This document shows, piece after piece, positions 57,437 through 64,000 of a DNA stretch of 64,000 nucleotides. Each line of letters begins with the position of its first letter. Positions within the stretch are counted from its first letter, which is position 1. Below the pieces are notes generated by a model, which was given only the letters and a program-made list of their open reading frames with translations, was not told the DNA's origin and did not search any database. The translations under genes were made by a program, and so were the position numbers. The DNA lies in assembly GCA_963837005.1 (NCBI GenBank), contig CAWIMC010000013.1, forward strand, positions 682,001 to 746,000, given 5' to 3'. The DNA is from CALDTK01 sp963837005 (GTDB lineage: Bacteria > Bacteroidota > Bacteroidia > Chitinophagales > Saprospiraceae).

Positions 57437-59638
57437 TTACTCCCTTACCAGTACGCGCACCCCGGGCGCATCGACGCCGACAACGCGAATGATGTACCAA
57501 CCCGCTGTAAGGTCCAGTCCACTCATATCAAAGCGCCCGGACAGGTCCGCGGCATCAACGCTACGCGTATACACCGTACGCCCAAACGCGTCGCTAACCA
57601 CGACCTCGGCGCGCGCCGATAGCGTTGCACTTTCCGTATTTGCCACCGTTTCCAAGTTGATGTGCAGCGGTTGGCTGCGGGCAGCAGGGTTGGGGCTCAC
57701 CGCAAGTACGTGGGTTGGGGCTGTGTGGGTGAGGGGGGCGGCATTACTGTGAGGGGCACTGCCGTTGCCGCAGTCGGTGATGGTCCCGTCACTCGCGACG
57801 ACGACGAGCTTGTTGACGTTGCGGTCGAGAAACAGGACCGTCCCGTCGGCCGCGGCGTAGACCGGCGGCACGAGCGGATCTGCGCTTCTCTCTAGTGCGA
57901 CGTTGTAGTCGGTGGCGTACACGAGTGCGCCGCTGGCCCCGAGGCGCACGAAGACCCGCCGAAACACTTGGTCCCGACCCACTACGTAGTAGTTGAGCGC
58001 AACGCCGTTATCGGGCAGCGGGAAGGGTGCAGAGACGTCGCCGAACTGGCGATTGTCCGCGACGCCCTTAATGCCGGCCAGCAGCACCTCCCAGGCCGTC
58101 GAACCGTTGGCAGCATCGACGCGGCGGACCCGCGGCGCAGAGGCCGAATTGCGGTCGCTGTAGCTGTAGTACAGCGAGAGCCCATCGGCCGAGACGGCGG
58201 CCCCACCGATCCTGTTGGTCACGAGGTCGCCGATGGTCTGCCCGGCCCACAGGCGGGTGCCATCCAGAGTAATCGCGGCGAGCGACCCCGAGCGAGCGAA
58301 CGACCGGGCCTGGAGGAAGATCGTGAGGGGCTGTCCGGGTAGTGACGTGGAGACGCCGACGATGTCGATGTCGATCGCGTCGTAGTTCGCTCCGAGCGGC
58401 GTGCGGTTGGTGGCTGTGACCCGTCCGCTGGCATCGGTGGCGATGAAGTAGGGCTGGTTGGCGCCGGGGTTGCCGTCCTCCCGGAAGGCCCCCACGAAGG
58501 CGAAGCCGCCGCCGGGGGTCCGGATGGCATCGAACGCAGAGAACACACCGGGTCCGACGATGGTCGCACCGAGGGCCGCGGGTCCGTCGACGACGACACG
58601 GCTGCCGTCGGGGGCGGTGAGCGTCACCACGCCGGCGGGCGTCGTCGCGATCGTTATTTTGGTACTCGGTGCCGCCAACTCGGTCTGATAAGCCGCTACG
58701 GCGTCGCACGGACCGCCACTGGGTCCACCTACGTTACCGGCGGTGCTCGCCTCGTCGTCCTCGTTGACGCGCGGCGGGGTGCCGTTGCCGGGGGTAGAGT
58801 CGGGGTCGGCCTGGTTGCTGGCCGTCACCTGCGCGTAGACCGGCGGCACCTCCCCGGCGAGCCGGAAGAGGTTGAGTTGAAGGGTTGCGGATGCTCCGGC
58901 GGCCAGGTCGCCGACACTCCACACCTGCGTGTAGTACGGGTCGTGGCTTCCTTGGCTGGCGACGGACTCGTTACCGCCTACGTACACAGCTCCCATGCCC
59001 TGGGCGAAAGGTACGCTCACCACCACGCCAGTGGCGCGGGCAGGACCGGCGTTGCTTATCGAGAGCGTCACCTGGAACCTTTCGTAAATAGTGGCGCCGT
59101 CGGGGTTGCCCACGAAGGCCAGCGAGAGGTCGGCGCCCGTGCCAGCGCCGCCGCCGGTGCCGCGCTGGACGGAGGCCTCATCGTCCTCGTTGACGGCGCC
59201 GGGGGTACCATTACCGGGGGTGGAGTCCGGATCCGAGGCCGAGGAGGCCACCACTTGCCCGTAGTAGTCGGGTGCGGTCGGATCGAGGAGGAAGAGGTTG
59301 AGCGTGAGCGTGGCGGTCTGTCCGGCAGCCAGGGTGCCGACAGTCCAGTCGCGAGAGCTGTACGGACGGTAGCTCCCCTGCGAGGCTACGAACTCGCCCC
59401 CGCCGACGAACACGACGCCGTCGGGGCGGGGTAGATTCACGACGACACCCGTGGCGGCGGTTGGCCCGGCGTTGGTTACCGAGGCGACTACCAAATAAGC
59501 AGTGTATCGTGCGGGGGTAGCGTCGGCTTGCGAGAGGGCCAGCGACAGGTCGGCTACCTGCGCGATGGCCGCACCGAATGTGCCGAGGGCCAGTAAAACG
59601 GCGAAGAGATGGCGTAGTATGGTCTGGGACATGGACAT
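57437..59638 (-). CDS. Secreted DUF11-repeat protein with T9SS sorting domain
   Basis: 733 residues from ATG 59638 (MSMSQTILRHLFAVLLALGT, signal peptide ending AIAQ). Two DUF11-type beta-sandwich repeats (ADLSLALSQADATPARYTAY and ADLSLAFVGNPDGATIYERF, each ending GNGTP..VNEDDEAS) are followed by a region of about 300 residues with blade-like repeats and a type A sorting tail (VLAVSPNPAARSQPLHINLE to LTAGWYIIRVVG). A surface adhesin-like or structural role is likely. The longer upstream frame lacks support. Confidence 0.88.
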   Translation of the reverse strand: MSMSQTILRHLFAVLLALGTFGAAIAQVADLSLALSQADATPARYTAYLVVASVTNAGPTAATGVVVNLPRPDGVVFVGGGEFVASQGSYRPYSSRDWTVGTLAAGQTATLTLNLFLLDPTAPDYYGQVVASSASDPDSTPGNGTPGAVNEDDEASVQRGTGGGAGTGADLSLAFVGNPDGATIYERFQVTLSISNAGPARATGVVVSVPFAQGMGAVYVGGNESVASQGSHDPYYTQVWSVGDLAAGASATLQLNLFRLAGEVPPVYAQVTASNQADPDSTPGNGTPPRVNEDDEASTAGNVGGPSGGPCDAVAAYQTELAAPSTKITIATTPAGVVTLTAPDGSRVVVDGPAALGATIVGPGVFSAFDAIRTPGGGFAFVGAFREDGNPGANQPYFIATDASGRVTATNRTPLGANYDAIDIDIVGVSTSLPGQPLTIFLQARSFARSGSLAAITLDGTRLWAGQTIGDLVTNRIGGAAVSADGLSLYYSYSDRNSASAPRVRRVDAANGSTAWEVLLAGIKGVADNRQFGDVSAPFPLPDNGVALNYYVVGRDQVFRRVFVRLGASGALVYATDYNVALERSADPLVPPVYAAADGTVLFLDRNVNKLVVVASDGTITDCGNGSAPHSNAAPLTHTAPTHVLAVSPNPAARSQPLHINLETVANTESATLSARAEVVVSDAFGRTVYTRSVDAADLSGRFDMSGLDLTAGWYIIRVVGVDAPGVRVLVRE

Positions 59639-59933
59639 GTAATCTGTTGTTATAGAAGGGTTTCGAAGCGGAACAGCCGCGGGACTTTGACTTTCAGGCA
59701 GCGGTAATCTACCCCCGAAGTCATCGCTCGACATGGATACTATTGAATATCTACTAATATGATGGTACGCCTCACATCTACCGGTAAGCGGTAAAAGGTG
59801 TCGCACAATGCTTCATCGTAGTCGCTACCCTAGGGGACATACCGGACGGACGCTGCCCAGTTCCGTCGGCCAGGCGCGGCGTGGAGACCCGCCGTTAACC
59901 ACCTTCGCCAACCGTAACCGACCTTGCGCATCT
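59639..59933. other. Divergent promoter region
   Basis: 295 bp between the T9SS protein and the DUF2237 gene, AT-rich around 59640-59800. A GACCTTGC box ends 6 nt before the ATG at 59934. No gene or RNA was seen. Confidence 0.4.
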
Positions 59934-60332
59934 ATGGCCCCCCTCAACGTCCTCGGCACTCCCCTCCAGCCCTGTAGCCTCGACCCCCTCACCGGCTGGT
60001 ACCGCGACGGCGCCTGCCGCACCGACGAGATGGACCACGGCACGCACGTCATCTGCGCTCGCATGACGGCCCCCTTCCTCGAGTTCTCGAAGCGGCGCGG
60101 CAACGACCTGAGTACACCCCGGCCCGAGTATCAATTCCCCGGCCTCAAGCCCGGCGATCAGTGGTGCCTTTGCGCCAGCCGCTGGCGCGAGGCCTTCGAC
60201 GCTGGGGTGGCGCCCCTGGTGGTGCTCGCGTCCACGCACGAGCGGGCGCTGGAATTCACTCGCATCGAGGACCTCCGCAGCTACGCTACCGAGAGCGGGA
60301 AGGTCAATGACGTGGCACCCACCGACAACTAG
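59934..60332 (+). CDS. DUF2237 family protein
   Basis: 132 residues. NVLGTPLQPCSLDPLTGWYR, CRTDEMDHGTHVICARMTAP, FLEFSKRRGNDLSTPRPEYQ, FPGLKPGDQWCLCASRWREA are the full DUF2237 signature with all conserved cysteines. The biochemical role is not known. The ATG at 59934 matches the family start. Confidence 0.93.
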   Translation: MAPLNVLGTPLQPCSLDPLTGWYRDGACRTDEMDHGTHVICARMTAPFLEFSKRRGNDLSTPRPEYQFPGLKPGDQWCLCASRWREAFDAGVAPLVVLASTHERALEFTRIEDLRSYATESGKVNDVAPTDN

Positions 60333-60441
60333 GCGGGGCAGACGCAGCCCTCCTTCGTCGAGTTTTGGCGAAAGCCCATCCCATATCCGTACGGTCCTGT
60401 GCAGGTCGGCCTAGCTTCGGCGTCGCAAGCACCTAATTTCT

Positions 60442-61359
60442 ATGAGTCTTTTAGAACTGCGTGGCGTCCTCAAACAGTACGATGGCGTCACGGCCGTCGA
60501 CCGCGTGTCCTTTACCGTACCCTCCGGTGCCATTTTCGGCTTGCTCGGCCCCAACGGCGCTGGCAAGACCTCCATCATCCGCATGATCACCACGATCACG
60601 CGGCCCGACGAAGGCGAGATCTACGTAGCGGGTGTGCCCGTCGGGCGCGAGACCACCGGGCGCGTCGGCTACATGCCCGAGGAACGCGGCCTCTACAAGA
60701 AGATGAACGTCCAGGATCACCTCATGTACCTCGCGCAGCTCAAGGGCCTTTCGGCAAAACATGCGCGCACAGAGCTCGAGCGCTGGTTCGAGCGCTTCGA
60801 CATCACCTCCTGGCGCAAGAAGAAGATCGAGGAGCTGTCGAAGGGAATGCAGCAGAAGATCCAATTTATCGCGACGGTGGTGCACGACCCGGATCTCATC
60901 ATTCTCGACGAACCGTTCAGCGGCCTCGACCCCATCAATGCCAACCTCATCAAGGACGAGATCTACGAACTCGCCCAGCGCGGCAAGCAGATCCTGTTCT
61001 CGACCCACCGCATGCAGCAGGTCGAGGAGATCTGCGACTACATTGTGCTCATCAACAAGGGCAAGAACGTGCTGGAGGGCCGCGTCGACGAGATCCGGGA
61101 GCGCTTTCGCGAAAACATCTACGAGGTTTACATTGACGGCGAACTCAGCTCCGCGACCCTCAAGCGCTATCCCCTCCAAGAACGCAAACGCGACGGCGGC
61201 TACACCCTTTCCCTTCCGGAAGGTGCCGACGGCAATGCCCTCCTCGCCGAACTCGTCGGCGCGGGTGCCCGCGTGAAGAGCTTTCGCGAGGTGCTGCCGA
61301 GCCTGGATGAGGTGTTTATCAAGCAGGTGGGGAGTTATAATCCGGCACTGCTCAGTTGA
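60442..61359 (+). CDS. ABC transporter ATP-binding protein (NatA-like)
   Basis: 305 residues. Walker A GLLGPNGAGKTS (about 33-44), ABC signature LSKGMQQKIQ, Walker B LIILDEPFSGLDP and H-loop STHRMQ; a DUF4162-like C-terminal part. It pairs with the permease at 61594, as in the NatAB sodium-exporter family; the cargo is not certain. A GCCTTTCGGCAAAAC word (60746) encodes GLSAKHA. Confidence 0.92.
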   Translation: MSLLELRGVLKQYDGVTAVDRVSFTVPSGAIFGLLGPNGAGKTSIIRMITTITRPDEGEIYVAGVPVGRETTGRVGYMPEERGLYKKMNVQDHLMYLAQLKGLSAKHARTELERWFERFDITSWRKKKIEELSKGMQQKIQFIATVVHDPDLIILDEPFSGLDPINANLIKDEIYELAQRGKQILFSTHRMQQVEEICDYIVLINKGKNVLEGRVDEIRERFRENIYEVYIDGELSSATLKRYPLQERKRDGGYTLSLPEGADGNALLAELVGAGARVKSFREVLPSLDEVFIKQVGSYNPALLS

Positions 61360-61363
61360 GGTG

Positions 61364-61593
61364 TCTTGATGGGAGGATGGATGGATGAGGGGATGGGTGG
61401 ATGGCCATCCGGATGGCACGTCTCACGAGCATGCCCGCCGAGCACATCCTCCCTTCAAACAATCCCCGCATCCTCCCATCTCCCCCACGCACAGCCATCC
61501 TCCCATCAAACAATCCCCCCATCCTCCCATCTCCCCCACGCACAGCCATCCTCCCATCAAACAATCCCCCCATCCTCCCATCTCCCTCCCGCT
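61364..61593. repeat. Spacer with GGATGG / CCATCC arms and 50-bp tandem units
   Basis: The left part is purine-rich (GGGAGGATGGATGGATGAGG). The right part is pyrimidine-rich with about 2.5 units of 50 bp (CCATCCTCCCATC, CCCCCACGCACAGCC, AAACAATCC). The two can pair into a long imperfect hairpin between two genes of one operon, resembling the layout of the 811-913 spacer. Confidence 0.7.
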
Positions 61594-62925
61594 ATGAACA
61601 AGATCCTCCTCATTATCAAGCGCGAGTACCTCACGCGTGTCAAGAAGAAGTCCTTCCTCCTCACCACGCTCCTGACGCCGCTCGGGATCATGGTCTTCAT
61701 CGCGGTGGCGTCGCTGATCATGAGCTACGACTCCGATGATGAGAAGAGCGTGGCCGTCCTCGACCAGGCGGGCATCTTCCCCGGGGGGATCAAAGACGAG
61801 GCCACGCTGCGCTTCAAGAAGTCTACCGCGCCGCTCGACTCCCTTAAGGAAGAGGTGAGAAGGGGGGAGATTGATGGCGTGTTGGTCATCCCGCCGATCA
61901 CGAACCTGCGCGCCAAGGACTTCGAGGCGCTCTTCTACACCGACGCCACGATGACCCCGGATGTTGGCAGTTCACTACGCTCGCGCGTTAGGGACGCCGT
62001 GCGCGACTACCGCGCCACACAACTCGGCCTCGACGAGGCAAACCTTTCGGCCCTGCGCTTCGACGTCGACATCGAGCCAGAGCCGATCAACGAGGGCGGC
62101 AAGGATTCTTCAGCGATGACGAGTGCTGTGGGGGCGGGCCTCGGGGGGTTGATGGGCTTCGCGATGTACATCGTGATCTTCATCTACGGTTCGATGGTGA
62201 TGCGCTCGGTGATGGAGGAGAAGACCACGCGTATCGTCGAGGTGATGATCTCGAGCGTCAAACCCTTCCAGCTGATGATGGGCAAGGTGGTGGGCGTCGG
62301 ACTCGTCGGACTTACGCAAGTCGGCCTCTGGCTCATCCTCATCCCAATCGCCGTGACGGTGGCTGGGGCCATCTTCGGGTTCGACGGTGCAACGGCCGCC
62401 TCGGGGAGCGTCAACCCTGGTGCCGAGGCAGCTGCAGCTGGGATAGACCCCGACCAGGCCGCCAGCATGATGGAACAACTCATGGTCGAGATCAACGCCA
62501 TCAACTGGTGGGCCATCCTACCGCTGTTCGTAATGTACTTCATCGGGGGCTACTTCGTGTACGCGAGTCTCTTCGCCGCCGTTGGCTCAGCTGTCGGCGA
62601 GGACATGAACGACGCGCAGTCACTCACGCTCCCCATCACGATTCCCGTCATCCTCGCGATCTATATCATGACCGTCGCCATCCAGTCGCCCAACTCTTCG
62701 CTGGCGGTTTGGTCGAGCATCTTTCCCTTATTCAGCCCGATCGTAATGCCTGCCCGCCTCGCCTTCGAGCCGCCCTTTTGGGAAGTAGCCCTCAGCATGA
62801 CCGTCCTCATCGGAACCGCCGTATGTCTCGTGTGGCTCTCCGGCCGTATCTACCGGACAGGTATCTTGCTGTACGGCAAAAAGGCCAGCTTTAAGGAGCT
62901 AGGTAAGTGGATGGTGCGGGGGTAG
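61594..62925 (+). CDS. ABC transporter permease (NatB-like)
   Basis: 443 residues from ATG 61594. One N-terminal membrane helix after KREYLTRVKKKSFLLTTLLT, a large external loop of about 150 residues, then five or six C-terminal helices (MGFAMYIVIFIYGSMVMRSV with EEKTTRIVEVMISSVKPFQL following). This layout is that of ABC-2 exporters related to NatB. Works with the ATPase just upstream. Confidence 0.9.
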   Translation: MNKILLIIKREYLTRVKKKSFLLTTLLTPLGIMVFIAVASLIMSYDSDDEKSVAVLDQAGIFPGGIKDEATLRFKKSTAPLDSLKEEVRRGEIDGVLVIPPITNLRAKDFEALFYTDATMTPDVGSSLRSRVRDAVRDYRATQLGLDEANLSALRFDVDIEPEPINEGGKDSSAMTSAVGAGLGGLMGFAMYIVIFIYGSMVMRSVMEEKTTRIVEVMISSVKPFQLMMGKVVGVGLVGLTQVGLWLILIPIAVTVAGAIFGFDGATAASGSVNPGAEAAAAGIDPDQAASMMEQLMVEINAINWWAILPLFVMYFIGGYFVYASLFAAVGSAVGEDMNDAQSLTLPITIPVILAIYIMTVAIQSPNSSLAVWSSIFPLFSPIVMPARLAFEPPFWEVALSMTVLIGTAVCLVWLSGRIYRTGILLYGKKASFKELGKWMVRG

Positions 62926-63370
62926 GGTTGGCGCGAGCGCGGGGTTGGCCTATAGGCGGCGTTGGCGCGAGCGCGGCGTTGACCTACGGTGGCGGTGGCC
63001 TTCGGCGTTCTCGTCTATCGTCCCCACCTTACGGGCACGTCTGTTGGGCACGTTCGGAGGGTAACCCCGCAGGCCAGAGCCACCGTAGGCCATCGCCACC
63101 AAAGGTCAACTTAATGCACGAAAGCAAAGAACGCCGCAGGCCGACGCCGCCCCAGAGGCCAACGCCGCCTTTAGGCCATCGCCACCAAAGGTCAACTTAA
63201 TGCACGAAAGCAAAGAACGCCGCAGGCCAACGCCGCCGCAGGCCAACGCCGCCCCAGGGGCCAACGCCGCCTTTAGGCCAACCCCGCCCCAGGCCAACGC
63301 CGCCCCAGGGGCCAACGCCGCCTTTAGGCCAACCCCGCCGCAGGCCAACGCCGCCTTTAGGCCAACCCTC
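62926..63370. repeat. GGCGTTGGCC-type repeats extending into the next gene
   Basis: Units of GTTGGCGCGAGCGCGGCG and CCAACGCCGCC lie in both orientations. A unit of about 57 bp with ATGCACGAAAGCAAAG occurs twice, 86 bp apart (63101 and 63187), each with an ATG. From 63202 on, 51-bp units with CAGGCCAACGCCGCCCCAGG are read in frame. Related sequence occurs at 55487-55620, including GGGCACGT(T/C)CGGAGGGTA. Confidence 0.85.
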
Positions 63371-64000
63371 CTCTCCCTCGTCCCCTCCCTCACCGAACTC
63401 CTCTGCGACCTCGGCCTCCGCGCTCGCCTCATCGGCTGCACCAAATTCTGTATTCACCCCCTTGACCTCCGGGACAGCGTCACCGTCGTCGGCGGCACCA
63501 AAGACGTCGACGTAGAAAAGGTCCGCGCCCTCGCCCCGACCCTCGTCATCGCCAGCAAAGAAGAAAACGTCCGCGAGCAGGTCGAGGCCATCGAAAAGTT
63601 TTGCGAGGTTTTGGTGACCGACATCCAGACGCTCGCCGATGCGCGGGGCGTCATCCACATGCTCGGCGAGCGTTTTGGCGTAAGCCCCATAGCCGAAAGC
63701 ATTATCTCCGCCAACGAGCGCACCATCGCGCAACTCCACCGCCCCAACCGCGGCCCTGCCCTCTACCTCATCTGGCGCAAACCCTACATGGCGGCCGGCG
63801 GCGACACCTACATCCACAGCGTGATGGAGGCCTTGGGCTACGCAAACGTTTTGGCGAAAGCCGAACGCTACCCCAGCCTCACCCCAGTCGAAATAAAGGG
63901 GCTTTCGCCAAAACACCTGCTCCTCTCCAGCGAGCCGTTCCCCTTTCGCGAAAAGCACATCGCCGAACTGCAGGCGCTCTGCCCCGATGCCGAGGTGACA
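63200..64000 (+). CDS. BtuF-like helical-backbone metal-receptor protein (3' end outside window), repeat-encoded N-terminus
   Basis: 267 codons are open from ATG 63200 to the window end. Residues about 9-58 are three in-frame copies (two full, one partial) of PPQANAAPGANAAFRPT, made by the 51-bp spacer repeat. Family sequence then starts: LLSLVPSLTELLCDLGLRAR, LIGCTKFCIHPLDL, VTVVGGTKDVDVEKVRALAP and TLVIASKEENVREQVEAI. The family binds cobalamin or other metal chelates. No signal peptide is present, as in cytosolic homologues. An ATG at 63114 in the first unit is followed by a stop. Dispersed words at 63672, 63848 and 63901. Confidence 0.85.
   Translation, partial: MHESKERRRPTPPQANAAPGANAAFRPTPPQANAAPGANAAFRPTPPQANAAFRPTLLSLVPSLTELLCDLGLRARLIGCTKFCIHPLDLRDSVTVVGGTKDVDVEKVRALAPTLVIASKEENVREQVEAIEKFCEVLVTDIQTLADARGVIHMLGERFGVSPIAESIISANERTIAQLHRPNRGPALYLIWRKPYMAAGGDTYIHSVMEALGYANVLAKAERYPSLTPVEIKGLSPKHLLLSSEPFPFREKHIAELQALCPDAEVT

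Larger units (their letters stand above)
1369..63686. repeat. Dispersed word, near variants
   Basis: GTTTTAGCGAAAGC: 1369, 19627, 29428, 42188; reverse 39444, 47677. GTTTTGGCGCAAGC: 13690, 14984, 20332, 22740, 23361, 44282; reverse 48899. GTTTTGGCGTAAGC: 37949, 63672; reverse 31552, 51822. GTTTTGGCGGAAGC: 8967; reverse 20251, 25864. Reverse GCTGTCGCCAAAAC: 12129, 17952, 22672, 33685. One-base-shorter GTTTTGCG(G/A)AAGC: 9558, 22623, 23832; reverse 7221, 7316, 9973, 11622, 44591. Reverse CCTT(T/C/A)CGGCAAAAC: 4637, 13802, 25743, 30952, 34113, 39529, 38606, 43367, 60747. Common core: GTTTTG, CG, AAG. Positions may be off by one or two for the weaker forms. Confidence 0.8.
1369..63914. repeat. 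Dispersed 14-bp word GTTTTGGCGAAAGC, exact copies
   Basis: Exact copies (position of first base) on the plus strand: 4488, 11941, 15892, 20058, 33799, 39295, 40822, 48081, 48385, 50068, 53171, 54570, 60362, 63848. Reverse complement GCTTTCGCCAAAAC: 3627, 3728, 19505, 24763, 32785, 54297, 63901. That is 21 exact copies in 64 kb where chance would give essentially none. Many are followed by one more C. Copies sit both in genes (encoding VLAKA, AFAKT, GFGES, LSPKP or FRQN in different frames) and in spacers. The range given runs from the first variant to the last exact copy. Counted by eye. Confidence 0.9.

Noticed and set aside
3627..63914. Dispersed word as part of rho-independent terminators (as uptake sequences often are)
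   Set aside because: Most copies lie inside genes as single words. No close inverted pair followed by a T-run was found, and the two terminators seen (53134, 57352) do not contain it.
1..64000. tRNA, rRNA or riboswitch genes
   Set aside because: Scanned by eye for T-loop, anticodon-arm and rRNA signatures and found none convincing; a covariance-model search would be needed to exclude a small one.

Overview
The window is a GC-rich segment of a Bacteroidota chromosome, probably a marine Saprospiria (Lewinella-like) or Rhodothermia-type bacterium. The pointers are type IX secretion C-terminal sorting domains on two exported proteins, a TonB-dependent receptor, FtsX-like permease pairs, a SemiSWEET, the near absence of Shine-Dalgarno sites and promoter boxes of the Bacteroidota TAnnTTTG type. 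No rRNA or tRNA gene was seen. The species is not identifiable by eye.

Layout. 1-4.8 kb: three MacB/FtsX-type ABC permeases and a sigma-54 response regulator. 4.9-11.2 kb: an island bounded by two related toxin-antitoxin (TA) pairs. It carries a Uma2 nuclease-like gene, a xenorhodopsin-type microbial rhodopsin and a sulfur set (DsrE-like protein, metallo-beta-lactamase/rhodanese, two YeeE/YedE proteins). 11.2-12.5 kb: an NtrY-like histidine kinase, the likely partner of the regulator before the island. 12.5-23.4 kb: DUF1080 lipoprotein, gamma-glutamylcyclotransferase-like protein, exported debranching-type glycosidase, glycosyltransferase, TrhO, VapBC and a nonsense-mutated amine oxidase. 23.5-28.5 kb: Fic protein, a 5'-truncated type III restriction subunit and a RAYT transposase between large REP arrays. 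29-42 kb: beta-barrel protein, methyltransferase, a sucrose-phosphate synthase/phosphatase cluster with three further glycosyltransferases, AraC regulator, TonB receptor and VOC protein. 42-47.3 kb: a rearranged zone with gene fragments, a HEPN pair, a serine hydrolase/S41 protease fusion, a 200-bp MITE and another TA pair. 47.3-64 kb: NTF2-like proteins, duplicated phosphatase lipoproteins, M28 peptidase with T9SS tail, YceI, SemiSWEET, acylphosphatase, nadB, a DUF11/T9SS protein, DUF2237, a NatAB-like exporter and a BtuF-like protein running off the end.

The most unusual signal is a 13-14 bp word, GTTTTGGCGAAAGC, and its close variants. About 60 copies lie in both orientations, roughly one per kb, inside genes (in all frames) and between them. 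Such density resembles DNA uptake sequences or HIP1, and I know of no such element in Bacteroidota. A second pattern is a TACCTT(C/T)-type -7 box ending 4-6 nt before the start codon of about 15 genes, which suggests leaderless transcription. Tandem and inverted spacer repeats are also abundant and in two places run into coding sequence.
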